A DNA stretch of 64,000 nt from Helicobacteraceae bacterium (lineage in GTDB: Bacteria > Campylobacterota > Campylobacteria > Campylobacterales > Sulfurimonadaceae). The stretch spans positions 1 to 64,000 of the forward strand of contig CANMJR010000002.1 of NCBI GenBank assembly GCA_947498025.1, given 5' to 3'. Of the stretch, positions 45,745-55,620 are shown piece after piece. The position numbers were made by a program, and so were the translations under genes. How positions within the stretch are numbered: position 1 is the first letter of the stretch; each line of letters opens with the position of its first letter. A model generated the notes under the pieces. That model was not told where the DNA came from, did no database searches, and saw only the letters and a program-made list of their open reading frames with translations.

Positions 45745-46788
45745 TTAAAAAAATTCTACTTTACTATACTTTATTTTTGCATCCCTTCTAAATAGACTCT
45801 CAAGCATTAAGGCATCTGCTAAAAAAGATTTATCCGAGTAGTGAATATCGGTGGCTGTTTGGTTTATAAAAATATTGTTGCACCAGCTCATCAGCTCATC
45901 AGAAAGTGCCAAAATAATTTCGTAATACACTTTATAATCTTTTGCATAATCAAGTGTTTCAAATATCATTGAGAGTTTTTTTATAGAAAAAGCAACATTA
46001 GAGAGTTCTATTATTTCATCCAAAACAGTTGAAAACCTTTTAAATTCGTTTGCAACTGCCTGTGCATTTTTTTGTGTAGGATTATGAACAAATTTATTGA
46101 TGTACATGTCAATATCTTCACAGATAGAGATTAATACTTCTGCCGTCGAAGTTAGCTCAGTAGGGTAATTTTCAACAAATTGTTTAGCGGATATGCTCTC
46201 ATACTGCGTGAGAAGTAAGCCAATATTGTTTTCATCTAAAAGGTTATTTTCATTAAAATCTATTTCTTTATCATTTGTTGGTTCATTAAGAGGCATTTGT
46301 AAACCATATTCGCTTGCAAGTTCCTGTTCAATGGTGTCTTGAAAGTTGTATATCATCTCTAAATCATTGATTTCAAGCGCCACTCTTGATAAAACAGGTA
46401 TGATTTTTTTCTCATCTAAGGGAGTTGTGATAAAGCCGGAAATTCCGATATTTACCAACTCTATAATCTCGTTGGCATTTTTGTTTTTTGATACTATGAT
46501 GATTGGTTTTTTTGGAGCAATATTTTTGATTTTTTTGCATAATTGCGCTGTTTTCATATCGGGAAGTGTCGCACTCGCTATTATCAAATCAAAATGACCG
46601 TTTTCAAACATTTTAATAGCATTGTCTGCATAAGTTGTAACAAAAACAACTTCAAAATATTCTCTTAAAAGTCTAGCTAGTTTGAGTCTCGTGCCGGCAT
46701 GATTTTCAACACACAATACTTTTAATCTTTTTGCATTTTCTTTTAATGCTTCTCTCTCAAATCTTTCTTTGTTCACCGGAGACTCCAA
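45745..46788 (-). CDS. Pseudo-receiver protein with shared C-terminal domain
   Basis: A 347-residue protein. Residues 20-140 have the receiver fold pattern, but the acidic pair reads E28-N29, the phospho-Asp position is S72 (LIIASATLP) and the conserved Lys is T122 (ITTPLD). It therefore cannot be phosphorylated in the normal way. Residues about 193-347 resemble the C-terminal domain of the protein at 51386-52807, including W-x-x-x-I-F-I-x-Q-x-x-x-D-I-H-Y-x-D-x-S-F and the VEFF tail. It could compete with active receivers. Confidence 0.75.
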   Translation of the reverse strand: MESPVNKERFEREALKENAKRLKVLCVENHAGTRLKLARLLREYFEVVFVTTYADNAIKMFENGHFDLIIASATLPDMKTAQLCKKIKNIAPKKPIIIVSKNKNANEIIELVNIGISGFITTPLDEKKIIPVLSRVALEINDLEMIYNFQDTIEQELASEYGLQMPLNEPTNDKEIDFNENNLLDENNIGLLLTQYESISAKQFVENYPTELTSTAEVLISICEDIDMYINKFVHNPTQKNAQAVANEFKRFSTVLDEIIELSNVAFSIKKLSMIFETLDYAKDYKVYYEIILALSDELMSWCNNIFINQTATDIHYSDKSFLADALMLESLFRRDAKIKYSKVEFF

Positions 46789-47025
46789 AGGTGGGAATAA
46801 ATATATAAAATTGTTATCATTCTACTATATTAATCTTGAAGCCAAATAAACCTGTAGAAAAAGAGCCTGTGCGTTTATTCAAATCCATTAAAAACAGCTT
46901 CTTAAGTAGAGAGCAATAATTGTTGCAGTTAAAAAAACTAGGTGAGTACTCTTTAAAATTTCTTCCCAAAATACCACACTTTCTAATTTCAATTTATTTT
47001 TTCTTTGATGGTGTGCAAGGTGTTG

Positions 47026-47937
47026 TTAGGAGCTTTTAGGTAGTTCATATCCGGTTCGCTCAATTAGTGATAGATTTATAGCCGTCAGTAGCTGATCAAG
47101 AAAGCATTCTACACTCTGCAGATGCTTCAATTCTATATTGAGTGGCTTACCTTCTTCAAAATCAAATAACATAGAATGAGGCTTGGATGAAAAATCAGCC
47201 AATTCTTTGGTCACAGTCTCAACTCCATGTGTAAAACAATTTCTAAGCTCGCTAATACCTTTGATAGTTTCTGCCCAAGTTTCTATTGTGCTCAAAGTGT
47301 AAATACTCGGTGTTTTTAGTCCCGCAACATTCGTATAGGCTAAAAAGACTTTATTTAACCCATCATAAAGTCTCTTTCTTTGCCATGATTCTAGCCTCTC
47401 CTCCCATGCTGCTTTCCACATTTCTTTGCTTTCAATATTATTGACCGCCTCATTTCTTAAATGTCTAAGGTTGGAAAATTCTGTGCCCTTGATTATTGAA
47501 TCAGGATTATGATTAAGAAATATTTTGTAGAACTCGAATATAAACTCTTCTATGCAACTATATAAATCAATTAGCCCCCATGCAGCTATCATTGGAATAG
47601 TTTCTTCATGATTCTTTGCTGCAGTTTTCATATCCCAAAGTGCAATATTCTTTAGACCATCTTGTCTAAGGGAATCTATTGTAAAGCCGACTGAATCAAG
47701 CTTTTTGGAATCATACCTCTCTTTAGCAACATGTAAACCGTTTAGTGTAAGTGCCCATCTCATATAGGAGCTCCTAAAATAAGATCTCCATTCTCCAATT
47801 TTTTCGGTTGATTCTTTAATCCAAGCATCTTCAACATTTTTAGGTTCAATGATAAAATTATCAATTGGAGGAACATCTCCAATACTACTATCAATAGTGA
47901 ATTTCTGATGTCCTATAAAATCTGGTTTATTTTTCAT
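47026..47937 (-). CDS. HEPN-type protein
   Basis: A 303-residue, helical protein. LRNCFTHG carries R232-N233 and H237, the R-x4-H (RN-x-x-x-H) motif typical of HEPN ribonucleases. The rest gives no recognised domain. The gene lies 58 bases downstream of a dGTPase-type gene on the same strand. HEPN proteins act as toxins or defence effectors; RNase activity is inferred from this one motif. The 237-base stretch before 47026 shows no further gene. Confidence 0.65.
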   Translation of the reverse strand: MKNKPDFIGHQKFTIDSSIGDVPPIDNFIIEPKNVEDAWIKESTEKIGEWRSYFRSSYMRWALTLNGLHVAKERYDSKKLDSVGFTIDSLRQDGLKNIALWDMKTAAKNHEETIPMIAAWGLIDLYSCIEEFIFEFYKIFLNHNPDSIIKGTEFSNLRHLRNEAVNNIESKEMWKAAWEERLESWQRKRLYDGLNKVFLAYTNVAGLKTPSIYTLSTIETWAETIKGISELRNCFTHGVETVTKELADFSSKPHSMLFDFEEGKPLNIELKHLQSVECFLDQLLTAINLSLIERTGYELPKSS

Positions 47938-47995
47938 ATGATCTCCAACTATTTATTAGAGGACATTCTATATAAAAGAATCTAAATAACTAGAA

Positions 47996-49318
47996 TCAGT
48001 AACTCATACCATTGAGTTGATGGGCGACATGTTTTGCGTGATTGTCCGTCATGCCGATAATATAATCAACAACACTTTGATATTTATTATACAAACTGTC
48101 ACTCTCTTTTGGTTTGTTTTCGCCCATAAGCTCTAACGCTCTTTTATTTCTGAAGGAGAGAGGCTCTTTCATGTAGGATTGATAAGTAGCAGGGATTAAA
48201 GTGTTCAATAGTGTTTCTATAATGGTGTAGGAACCTAGTTCGAGTTCAATTTTTCTTTTTTCATTAAAAATTTTATTTACTGCCAATTCTTTTGCTTTAT
48301 CCATGCCGGACTTTAGATTTTCATCCGAGAATAAATCTATTAAATCTTTTGGCTGATTACCCTCAGTGATTGCAACAAAATGAGTTTCAAAAACTTTCAT
48401 GACATGCAGTGCTAAATTATTTATTGAAATTGCAACAAGTTTTGAAACTTTATTAATTTTAGACATATCTGCATCTTGATAAGTTTTATCTGTTTCTTCT
48501 GCCCCGCAAAGCAAAGTGAAAATCTCTTTAGTATCATCCAAGTTAACAATATTAAGTTCGAAAGCATCCTGTAAATCTAAAAGACCGTAACAAATATCAT
48601 CTGAAGCTTCCATCAAAAAGGACAAAGGATGTCTTCTGTAGGTTCCGTCTTCTCGTTTTAACCCAAGTTCAGTAAAAAGTAAATCAAAAATATTTTTTTC
48701 ACTCTGGAAAAAATTAAATTTTGATTTTTGATTCATTTCACAATTTTGCGAAGAGTAAGGATATTTAATTAATGTTCCTAGCGTAGCAAATGTTAATCGC
48801 ATTCCTCCCTTTAGATAACTGTTTTCGAGCTGACTTACAATTCTTAAACTTTGAGCATTTCCATCTAAATGGTGAAAATCATCTTGCTCTTCTTTTTTTA
48901 AACTCTTTAAAAACTCTTTGTCTCTATTTTTCTTAAACCACTCTTTTATAACTTCTTCTCCGGCATGTCCAAAAGGCGGGTTCCCGATATCATGCGCCAG
49001 ACAAGCTGTTTGGATAATGTACGCAACATCATAAGGATTAATATTGCTCTCTTTTGTTTTTAGAAATTCACCGGCTTTTAGCCCTAAACTTCTTCCAACA
49101 CTTGCTACTTCCAAACTGTGCGTGAGTCTATTGTGAACATGGTCATTTTTTGACAAAGGATGCACTTGAGTTTTATTTGATAATCGTCTAAAAGAATTTG
49201 AAAATATTAATCTGTCATAATCTCTGTGAAAACTATTTCTAAAATACTCTTCCGTATCATCTACTTCATATTTATCCGGCGTACGATATCTTTTTTTTGA
49301 CAAAAGTTTTGTCCACAT
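47996..49318 (-). CDS. dGTPase-family HD hydrolase
   Basis: A 440-residue HD-domain protein matching deoxyguanosinetriphosphate triphosphohydrolases: [38 protein letters not shown] (the H-D pair) and [11 protein letters not shown]. These enzymes cleave dNTPs to nucleosides and triphosphate; some protect against phages by draining dNTPs. ATG at 49318 places the start eight bases after the regulator stop. A longer frame from 49369 would overlap the regulator by 44 bases. It is followed by the HEPN gene. Confidence 0.88.
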   Translation of the reverse strand: MWTKLLSKKRYRTPDKYEVDDTEEYFRNSFHRDYDRLIFSNSFRRLSNKTQVHPLSKNDHVHNRLTHSLEVASVGRSLGLKAGEFLKTKESNINPYDVAYIIQTACLAHDIGNPPFGHAGEEVIKEWFKKNRDKEFLKSLKKEEQDDFHHLDGNAQSLRIVSQLENSYLKGGMRLTFATLGTLIKYPYSSQNCEMNQKSKFNFFQSEKNIFDLLFTELGLKREDGTYRRHPLSFLMEASDDICYGLLDLQDAFELNIVNLDDTKEIFTLLCGAEETDKTYQDADMSKINKVSKLVAISINNLALHVMKVFETHFVAITEGNQPKDLIDLFSDENLKSGMDKAKELAVNKIFNEKRKIELELGSYTIIETLLNTLIPATYQSYMKEPLSFRNKRALELMGENKPKESDSLYNKYQSVVDYIIGMTDNHAKHVAHQLNGMSY

Positions 49319-49325
49319 CTGTTTT

Positions 49326-49976
49326 TCAGGCTTCAAAAATATAACCTTCCCCTTTAATATTTTTAACAAAAGAATGGGGTAAAACTTTTTTTAAGTCCCT
49401 TATTGTGGATAAAATTGTGCCATGTGAGATTTCTTTTTCATCCCAAACATAGTCTATGAGCATAGAAAATGTAACTAATTTATTTCGATTTTTTATAAGA
49501 AGATAGAGGAATTTTTTTTGTGTAGAACTTAGCTTGCATGGTGTATTCTCTTTTAATAATGTGCGGTTTTGCAGGTCATAGGTGAAAAATTCATTTATCT
49601 GTATAAAATTTTTGATTGCATTTTGTGAACTGATGCGGAGCATTCTTACTTCTAATTCGGCTAAATCAAAAGGTTTTTTTAGGTAGTCTCCGGCTCCAAG
49701 CTCAAAAGCTTTAAGAATTTTTTGCACATCTGTTAAGGCGCTAATAAAAAGTGCCGGGGTTGCAATGCTGTTATTTCGGATATATTCAAGCACTTCAAAA
49801 CCGTCAATTTCCGGTGTATTTACATCAAGTATCATACAATCATAGTTACTTGGATTTGCATTCAAAAGCAGTTGTTCGCCATTTTCAAAATCATCTACCT
49901 CATGCCCCTTAATATTTAAAAATTTTTTAATATTTTGTCTTAAATGTAACTCATCTTCCATTAATAGTATTTTCAC
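49326..49976 (-). CDS. OmpR-family response regulator
   Basis: A 216-residue DNA-binding regulator. The receiver has E7-D8, phospho-Asp D51 in MILDVNTP and K in LKKPFD. The C-terminal winged helix (Trans_reg_C) includes [34 protein letters not shown] and NIKGEGYIF. It overlaps the kinase gene by 4 bases and is presumably its partner. Direct repeats at 51323-51342 upstream of the kinase are candidate binding sites. Confidence 0.92.
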   Translation of the reverse strand: MKILLMEDELHLRQNIKKFLNIKGHEVDDFENGEQLLLNANPSNYDCMILDVNTPEIDGFEVLEYIRNNSIATPALFISALTDVQKILKAFELGAGDYLKKPFDLAELEVRMLRISSQNAIKNFIQINEFFTYDLQNRTLLKENTPCKLSSTQKKFLYLLIKNRNKLVTFSMLIDYVWDEKEISHGTILSTIRDLKKVLPHSFVKNIKGEGYIFEA

Positions 49977-51271
49977 TTTATTTCCAATAATTCCATAGTG
50001 ATAGAAAATAGTCCATCATGTACACCGGCTTTAATCTGTATATTGTTTTCTCTACAAATCGATTGTACAAGTTCAAGCCCAAGCCCAAGACCAAATACTT
50101 CCTCTTCATGACGGTAATATTTATGAAATATTTTTTCAACATCTATCGCCTTTGCAACCGGATTACAGATTGAGAACATCCATGTGCCATCTTTTTGCAG
50201 TAATGAAATAGCTATCTCACCACTCTCTTTTGTATATTTCAGTGCATTTGAAATGAGATTATCAACAACTCTTTCCATATCTTCTTGATTGAGTTGAAGC
50301 AGCATTTGAGTTGGAAAATCTGTTTTAAGTTTTAAGGAACGGCTCTCTGCCACTAGGCTGAAATAATGAATTCTTTGGAATAAAAGCGTTGTAAAATCAA
50401 ATAGAGTTTTAGGTCTCGTTTTATTTGTGTATTTAATGGAATAATAGAGGTCGTCATAAATATTTTGTAATGTTCTGCATGCGGCTAATGTCATCTGCGT
50501 ATAATTTGTTTTTTCATATTCTAACTCTTGAATCTGCATAGCCGAACTCACGACGCTCAAAGGTGTGTAAAGTTCATGAAATGAGTGTTCCATTAATCTC
50601 TTTAGATTCGCAAATACTCTGGCTTTCTCCAAATGCGTAGTTACTCTGGCAATTAACTCTTTTGGATGAAACGGCTTTGCAATATAATCAACTGCACCCT
50701 CTTCAAATCCTTTTACAATATCATCGGTTGTATCTTTGGCTGTTAAAAAAATAACAGGAATATCACATGTCGTTTTATCTTTTTTTATCTCTTTAATCAC
50801 TTCATAACCGTTCATCTCAGGCATGACAACATCAAGTAAAATTAAATCCGGATGAATATTTTTGAGTGACTCTAGCGCCATGGCACCACTTGTTGCAACA
50901 CTTAACTCATAATTAAACGGACGAAGAATATCAATAAATAGAGATAGATTTTCAGGCTTATCATCTACGATAAGTACTTTTTGACTCATAAATTGTTTTT
51001 TAACAGCCGGACGTTTTTCATGCGTTATTTGATCTTTTTTATGGATATTTGCACTATTTTTTAGGGGTTCTTTTTTAGCGGATAGAAGAGATTTAATATC
51101 CAAAGCTGCACTTTCAATTGATATTTGCATTCTTCTTTGTTCATCAAAGTCGGAGTCACCGTCTTGAAGTATCTGTGAATAACCTAAAATAGCATTTAAG
51201 CTATTGCGAATATCGTGTAACATCTTAGATGTCAGCACAATCGAATCGGCTTCTTTGATAGTATCATCCAT
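49973..51271 (-). CDS. Soluble hybrid histidine kinase with two H-boxes
   Basis: A 432-residue protein with no membrane segment. It has an N-terminal H-box-like helix (MLHDIRNSLNAILGYS, H19), a receiver (about 97-212; D147 in LILLDVVMP), a second H-box (FHELYTPLSVV, H232) and an ATPase domain (VDNLISNALKYT, GLGLGLELVQ). The usual glycine-rich N and G2 boxes are present, although the G1 box D-x-G-x-G is replaced by ICNPVAKA. A kinase whose receiver lies between two H-boxes is unusual. It starts a minus-strand operon. Confidence 0.85.
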   Translation of the reverse strand: MDDTIKEADSIVLTSKMLHDIRNSLNAILGYSQILQDGDSDFDEQRRMQISIESAALDIKSLLSAKKEPLKNSANIHKKDQITHEKRPAVKKQFMSQKVLIVDDKPENLSLFIDILRPFNYELSVATSGAMALESLKNIHPDLILLDVVMPEMNGYEVIKEIKKDKTTCDIPVIFLTAKDTTDDIVKGFEEGAVDYIAKPFHPKELIARVTTHLEKARVFANLKRLMEHSFHELYTPLSVVSSAMQIQELEYEKTNYTQMTLAACRTLQNIYDDLYYSIKYTNKTRPKTLFDFTTLLFQRIHYFSLVAESRSLKLKTDFPTQMLLQLNQEDMERVVDNLISNALKYTKESGEIAISLLQKDGTWMFSICNPVAKAIDVEKIFHKYYRHEEEVFGLGLGLELVQSICRENNIQIKAGVHDGLFSITMELLEIK

Positions 51272-51322
51272 AAATACCCTCTTTTAAAACTTTACAGCCA
51301 TTTTACCAAAATTCATAAAATC

Positions 51323-51342
51323 TGCATTCTTTTTGCATTCTT
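51323..51342. promoter_or_regulatory. Two direct repeats with 11-base period
   Basis: TGCATTCTT occurs at 51323-51331 and again at 51334-51342, one helical turn apart, in the 114-base gap between the divergent kinase and receiver genes. Direct repeats with this period are typical OmpR-family binding sites, and an OmpR-type regulator is encoded in the adjacent operon. Confidence 0.5.
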
Positions 51343-51385
51343 GTTTGATTAAATGCCACAAATCAATTTTATAAAAGAGTAAAAG

Positions 51386-52807
51386 ATGAATAAATTAAGA
51401 CTTCTAATCGTTGATGATTCGGACGACAATCGTTTAGTTTTGAGAGCTATATGCAGAAAATTAGAAGGTTTCGAGATAAGAGATGCAGTGGATGGAGTTG
51501 AGGCAGTTGAAGTTACTCAAACTTGGCAACCGCATATTATTTTGATGGATATTATGATGCCAAAAATGGATGGTTTTGAAGCATCAAAAATTATAAAAGA
51601 GCAATATCCGGACATTGTTATTATAGCAGTGACAGCCGTAATCGATTCTCGTGTAGAAGACAATATGAGTTTAATCGGAGTGGATATTTATATCCATAAA
51701 CCGATAGACAGGGAGTTGATTCGTTATAAACTGCAAAGCATCGGTGCATCACTTCGTTCAACATTCGGTGGGTTAAAAATTCTTACGAAAAAAATTGCAC
51801 TCAACCCTTTTAATTCTGATATTCGTTCTTTCAAAACTATTTTTGATATTGTTGACGCAGAATCTATGATGGATTTTGGGATGTGGTTATTTGACCAATA
51901 TAACGGCAAACAGATGGCAGCATCTAATAAATTTGATAAGGCTATTGAAGTTTTTTACATGCTTATGAGCCAAGGAGAAAAAAATGGTGAAACAATGAGC
52001 ATTATTGTTGAGGAGAGTCATGAAGAATTTTATATAACGATGACGTTTGACAAAAAAATTCTATTAGAGCAGAAGCTATCGGATATGCTTAAAGAGTTTG
52101 GAACAGAGTTTATCATTCAAGAAAATATAGTTTGTGTAAGGTTAAGTAAACCGCAACATGTAAAAGTTATTGAAAAAGAAATCCAAAAATTTGGAGAAAA
52201 AATTTCTGAGACAAATACGGAGGTAAAAGCGACAAATCAAAATATTCAAGAAGAAAAACAAGAGGGTGCCAAAGAGATAAGGGTAATTGATTCAAAAGAG
52301 AGAGAACTTTTACATCAAAGTTTTATTCATAAAACAACTGCAGTGGAGTATATCAGTGAATTGGGTGGAGATGTAATTGAAGAAATCCTTGATTTAGCGA
52401 GCATAGATGAAGAGTGGGTGGGAATACTCAGCATCATTGAAAATAATCCGACGGAAGAGAATTTTATCTATTTTTCAAATGCGGTACTGAATGTTTATGT
52501 TCGAGCGATTAACAATCTTTTTGAATTTACGGCTCTTGCGTATGCACTCTCTTCTTTAAGTGTTTTTATGAAAAAAAGTGCAAAAGTTGTAAGCGAGGAT
52601 AGTGAAAAAATAAAAATGCTCATCATTCTGCTCGAACATTTGGGTAAAGACCTCACATGTTGGAGAAAGCATATATTTATTTTACAAGATACGGCAGATA
52701 TTCATTACATAGACAGTTCTTTCTTTAGTTCATGTATGCAGATAGAAGCAATTATTGATGATAAGCATGTAGATGCAGATGATGAAAACGATATGGAATT
52801 TTTTTAA
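51386..52807 (+). CDS. Receiver protein with shared C-terminal helical domain
   Basis: A 473-residue protein. The receiver (1-125) is intact with D10-D11, D55 in LMDIMMPKMDG and HKPID. A central unknown region follows. The C-terminal domain (about 309-473) resembles those of the proteins at 45745-46788 and 30919-32253 and ends in DDENDMEFF. It begins the plus-strand part of the second cluster, divergent from the kinase operon. Confidence 0.8.
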   Translation: MNKLRLLIVDDSDDNRLVLRAICRKLEGFEIRDAVDGVEAVEVTQTWQPHIILMDIMMPKMDGFEASKIIKEQYPDIVIIAVTAVIDSRVEDNMSLIGVDIYIHKPIDRELIRYKLQSIGASLRSTFGGLKILTKKIALNPFNSDIRSFKTIFDIVDAESMMDFGMWLFDQYNGKQMAASNKFDKAIEVFYMLMSQGEKNGETMSIIVEESHEEFYITMTFDKKILLEQKLSDMLKEFGTEFIIQENIVCVRLSKPQHVKVIEKEIQKFGEKISETNTEVKATNQNIQEEKQEGAKEIRVIDSKERELLHQSFIHKTTAVEYISELGGDVIEEILDLASIDEEWVGILSIIENNPTEENFIYFSNAVLNVYVRAINNLFEFTALAYALSSLSVFMKKSAKVVSEDSEKIKMLIILLEHLGKDLTCWRKHIFILQDTADIHYIDSSFFSSCMQIEAIIDDKHVDADDENDMEFF

Positions 52808-52823
52808 AATAAGGAAAAACAAA

Positions 52824-53210
52824 ATGGCAAAAAAAGTAATTATAGTGGATGATTCAAGAGCGGTAATCGCAACAGCAGAGTTGGCTTTAGGGGAGATGAT
52901 TCACTCAGGTATTATCGAGTTAAAATCTTATCTCAACCCAATGGATTTATTAGGTGCATTGCAAAGTGGAAGTGAAAATTATGATTTGCTCATTAGCGAT
53001 GTAAATATGCCGCAGTTAAACGGTTTGGATTTGGCTCGTGCAATTAAATCGGATGAGAGATACAAAAATAAACCGCTCATTATTTTAACAACGGAGAGTT
53101 CTGATAATTTAAAAATGGTTGGTAAGGAGATAGGAGTGACAGGGTGGATGGTGAAACCTTTTAGTGATGAGAAGCTTGTTAAATCACTTAAAATAATATT
53201 GGGAGTATAG
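52824..53210 (+). CDS. Single-domain response regulator, CheY-like
   Basis: A 128-residue receiver with D9-D10, D59 in LISDVNMPQLNG, TTES and VKPFSD. The ATG at 52824 follows AAGGA by eight bases; an upstream in-frame ATG would overlap the previous gene. It closely resembles the protein at 25196 in the first cluster (GVTGWMVKPF against GLTGWIVKPF). Confidence 0.92.
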   Translation: MAKKVIIVDDSRAVIATAELALGEMIHSGIIELKSYLNPMDLLGALQSGSENYDLLISDVNMPQLNGLDLARAIKSDERYKNKPLIILTTESSDNLKMVGKEIGVTGWMVKPFSDEKLVKSLKIILGV

Positions 53211-53212
53211 GA

Positions 53213-53710
53213 ATGAGTGAAAAAACAGTCAAGGCAGGAAGAGAGAGGTTTCTTACCTTTTATCTAGGTGATGAACAATATGGAATTGCAATCAATAGGA
53301 TTAAAGAGATTATTGCCATGATGAAAGTCACAAGTGTTCCAAAAACTCCTCTATTTATGAGAGGAGTAATAAATTTACGCGGTTCAATTATACCGATAGT
53401 TGATACAAGGTTACGCTTTAATATGGAATATAGAGAACCGGACATGTACACTGCAATTATTATTATGGAAGTAGATAAAGTAAATATTGGATTTATTGTA
53501 GATAGAGTAGAAGAAGTTTTATCGATTGATGCATCTCATATGAGTGCACCGCCGAAGTTTGGAAATCAAATTGATACGGATTTTATATGTTCCGTTGCGC
53601 AAATAGAAAATAGTGTGGTAATGATTTTGGATATTCTGAAGCTTTTTGAAGATGATGAACTTGTAAATTTCGAACAAATACAACAAAAACAAATAACAGA
53701 AGGATTATAA
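53213..53710 (+). CDS. cheW: CheW coupling protein
   Basis: A 165-residue canonical Che[41 protein letters not shown] and [12 protein letters not shown]. It bridges the chemoreceptor encoded next and the CheA two genes later. It starts three bases after the CheY stop. Confidence 0.95.
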   Translation: MSEKTVKAGRERFLTFYLGDEQYGIAINRIKEIIAMMKVTSVPKTPLFMRGVINLRGSIIPIVDTRLRFNMEYREPDMYTAIIIMEVDKVNIGFIVDRVEEVLSIDASHMSAPPKFGNQIDTDFICSVAQIENSVVMILDILKLFEDDELVNFEQIQQKQITEGL

Positions 53711-53712
53711 AT

Positions 53713-55356
53713 ATGAATTGGTTAGAAAATATGGTTTTACAAACAAAGTTGATTCTATTAACCGGAATTATGTTGCTTTCACTGGCTATTTTAGGATTCA
53801 TGGGGTATAACACAACACAAAAGTGGGATAGTAGTATTACGGAAGTCGGTGCAGTTAAGCTTCCCTCCATGGTAGGTATTATGCAGATGCGTGTTGCAAT
53901 TAATCAGATAGTTATTCAGCAAAATCGTGTTCGCGGTCTCAGAGGCGATGAGGGAATCAATGCTAAACTGCAAGATGCTATTGATAGATCAAATAAAGCA
54001 TTTGAGCGATATGAAAAAGGATTTAAAATTTATGAACCACTTCCACAAACTTCGGAAGAAGAAGCAGAGTGGAAAAGTTATGAAGATGCTTATAATAAAT
54101 GGAAAGATTTGAGTCTAAAGTTACAAGCAAATACACTTGAACCACTTTTGCGCAACGGTGACCCGGCTATGGTAGATACTTATTTCGCACAAATATCATC
54201 TTTTATTGATGCGAGTCGTGCCTCTCGCACTGCTGCTCTTGAGAGTATGGATAAAATCGCTCGAATCAATATTGCAAGTTCAGATGCAACGGTAAAAGCA
54301 GCACAAGAAGATTCAAAAAGCACGGTGCAGATGACTATTTTAGTTGTGTCGGTTGCATTTGCACTCTCTGTTTTGTTGTCTGTATTGATAATACGTTCAA
54401 TCACGCGTTCAATCACACAAAGTGTAACAATTATTCGTGACGGTGCTTTTCAAATTTCATCTGCAAGTGATCAAGTAGCTGCATCTGCATCCTCTTTAGC
54501 GGATGGAGCAAGTCAGCAAGCTGCAAGTGTTGAAGAGGTGAGTGCAACATTAGAAGAGAATACAGCAATAAATGCTCAAAATAGTGATAATGCAAGACAG
54601 GCGGATATTTTAGCAAAAGATGCAAATAATTCTGCAAGAGCAGGGTATCAAAAGGGTGAACAACTCTCTAAATCTATGCACTCTATTACTGCATCAGCTG
54701 CAAAAATTTCCGGAATCATCAAAGCGATAGATCAAATTGCGTTCCAAACAAATTTACTTGCATTAAATGCGGCAGTTGAAGCAGCGCGTGCCGGTGAACA
54801 TGGTTTAGGCTTCGCGGTAGTTGCCGATGAGGTTCGTAACCTTGCTAGGCGTGCAGCTTCGGCGGCAAAAGAGACATCCGAAATTATTGACGAGGTTGTA
54901 GAGCAGATTAACGAGGGAAATGAGATTGCACTTGCAACGCATACATCTTTTCAAGAGATTGTTGACCAATCTAAAAAAGTATCTGATTTAATCGGTGAAA
55001 TATCTGTATCAGGGAAAGAACAAAGCGAAGGAATGGCTCAAATCAATCAAGCTATGGGAGAAGTTGATCAAGTAACGCAACAAGTCGCTGCCAATTCGGA
55101 AGAGGCTGCAGCCGCTGCAGAAGAGTTAAATGCACAGGCAGTCTCTATGATGGAAACTGTACAAATGCTTGCAAAAATGGTTGGTATGGACACAGAAGCT
55201 CCTAAAAGTGTACAAAAAAAGAAAAATCTGCATCCTCTTGAGAAGAGAATATCGCATATGCCGCAGAAAAAAAATAAAATCTTTAAAAGTAGTTCTTCAA
55301 CCAACAAAGCAGAAGAGATTTTCCCTTTGCATGAAGACGATTTAAAAGAGTTTTAG
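53713..55356 (+). CDS. Membrane chemoreceptor with four-helix-bundle sensor
   Basis: A 547-residue receptor. Membrane helices lie at about 10-32 and 206-228, and the periplasmic part is helical (4HB type). The signalling tip is canonical: [20 protein letters not shown] then [13 protein letters not shown] clear HAMP domain is not evident. The C-terminus DDLKEF is acidic and aromatic, unlike the NWETF pentapeptide of enterobacteria. It overlaps nothing and is followed at once by a STAS-like gene. Confidence 0.93.
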   Translation: MNWLENMVLQTKLILLTGIMLLSLAILGFMGYNTTQKWDSSITEVGAVKLPSMVGIMQMRVAINQIVIQQNRVRGLRGDEGINAKLQDAIDRSNKAFERYEKGFKIYEPLPQTSEEEAEWKSYEDAYNKWKDLSLKLQANTLEPLLRNGDPAMVDTYFAQISSFIDASRASRTAALESMDKIARINIASSDATVKAAQEDSKSTVQMTILVVSVAFALSVLLSVLIIRSITRSITQSVTIIRDGAFQISSASDQVAASASSLADGASQQAASVEEVSATLEENTAINAQNSDNARQADILAKDANNSARAGYQKGEQLSKSMHSITASAAKISGIIKAIDQIAFQTNLLALNAAVEAARAGEHGLGFAVVADEVRNLARRAASAAKETSEIIDEVVEQINEGNEIALATHTSFQEIVDQSKKVSDLIGEISVSGKEQSEGMAQINQAMGEVDQVTQQVAANSEEAAAAAEELNAQAVSMMETVQMLAKMVGMDTEAPKSVQKKKNLHPLEKRISHMPQKKNKIFKSSSSTNKAEEIFPLHEDDLKEF

Positions 55357-55620
55357 ATGGAATTTAACGGCGATGCGCTCATGATAGACACGGATATGTC
55401 TATGGAAGAGATTATAAAATTTGAAGAGTTTATTCGTCCTAGAATTGATTTTATTGAAACAATTGAAGTGGAGGAGGGGTGTGCACTCAAAAGTAGTGCG
55501 CTTCTTTCTATTTTAGTAAGTCTGAAAAAAACTAGACCAAAATTGCAAATTCCTTTTTTAGAAAAAGGGTTAAGTATTGCACCGGCATACGGAACTATTC
55601 ATTGGATATATCATGACTAA
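55357..55620 (+). CDS. Small STAS-like protein ahead of the second cheA
   Basis: An 87-residue protein starting on the base after the receptor stop (TAGATG). Its pattern (FIETIEVEEGCALKSSALLS, then a helix and a final strand) fits a STAS fold. It matches the location and size of the STAS-like gene next to the first cheA. S46-S47 lie where STAS acceptors usually are. Its end overlaps cheA by 8 bases. Confidence 0.62.
   Translation: MEFNGDALMIDTDMSMEEIIKFEEFIRPRIDFIETIEVEEGCALKSSALLSILVSLKKTRPKLQIPFLEKGLSIAPAYGTIHWIYHD

Noticed and set aside
46789-47025. Possible decayed small gene in the 237-base gap
   Set aside because: One plus-strand frame is open apart from a single TAA, but there is no ribosome site or recognisable motif. 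The region more likely holds the promoter of the minus-strand pseudo-receiver gene.
49319-49369. Longer N-terminus for the dGTPase
   Set aside because: It would overlap the regulator gene by 44 bases. ATG at 49318 lies just past the regulator stop and fits the family start.
51320-51340. Sigma-54 promoter in the divergent region
   Set aside because: TG-N10-GC can be read, but the first element lacks GG; the direct-repeat explanation fits better.
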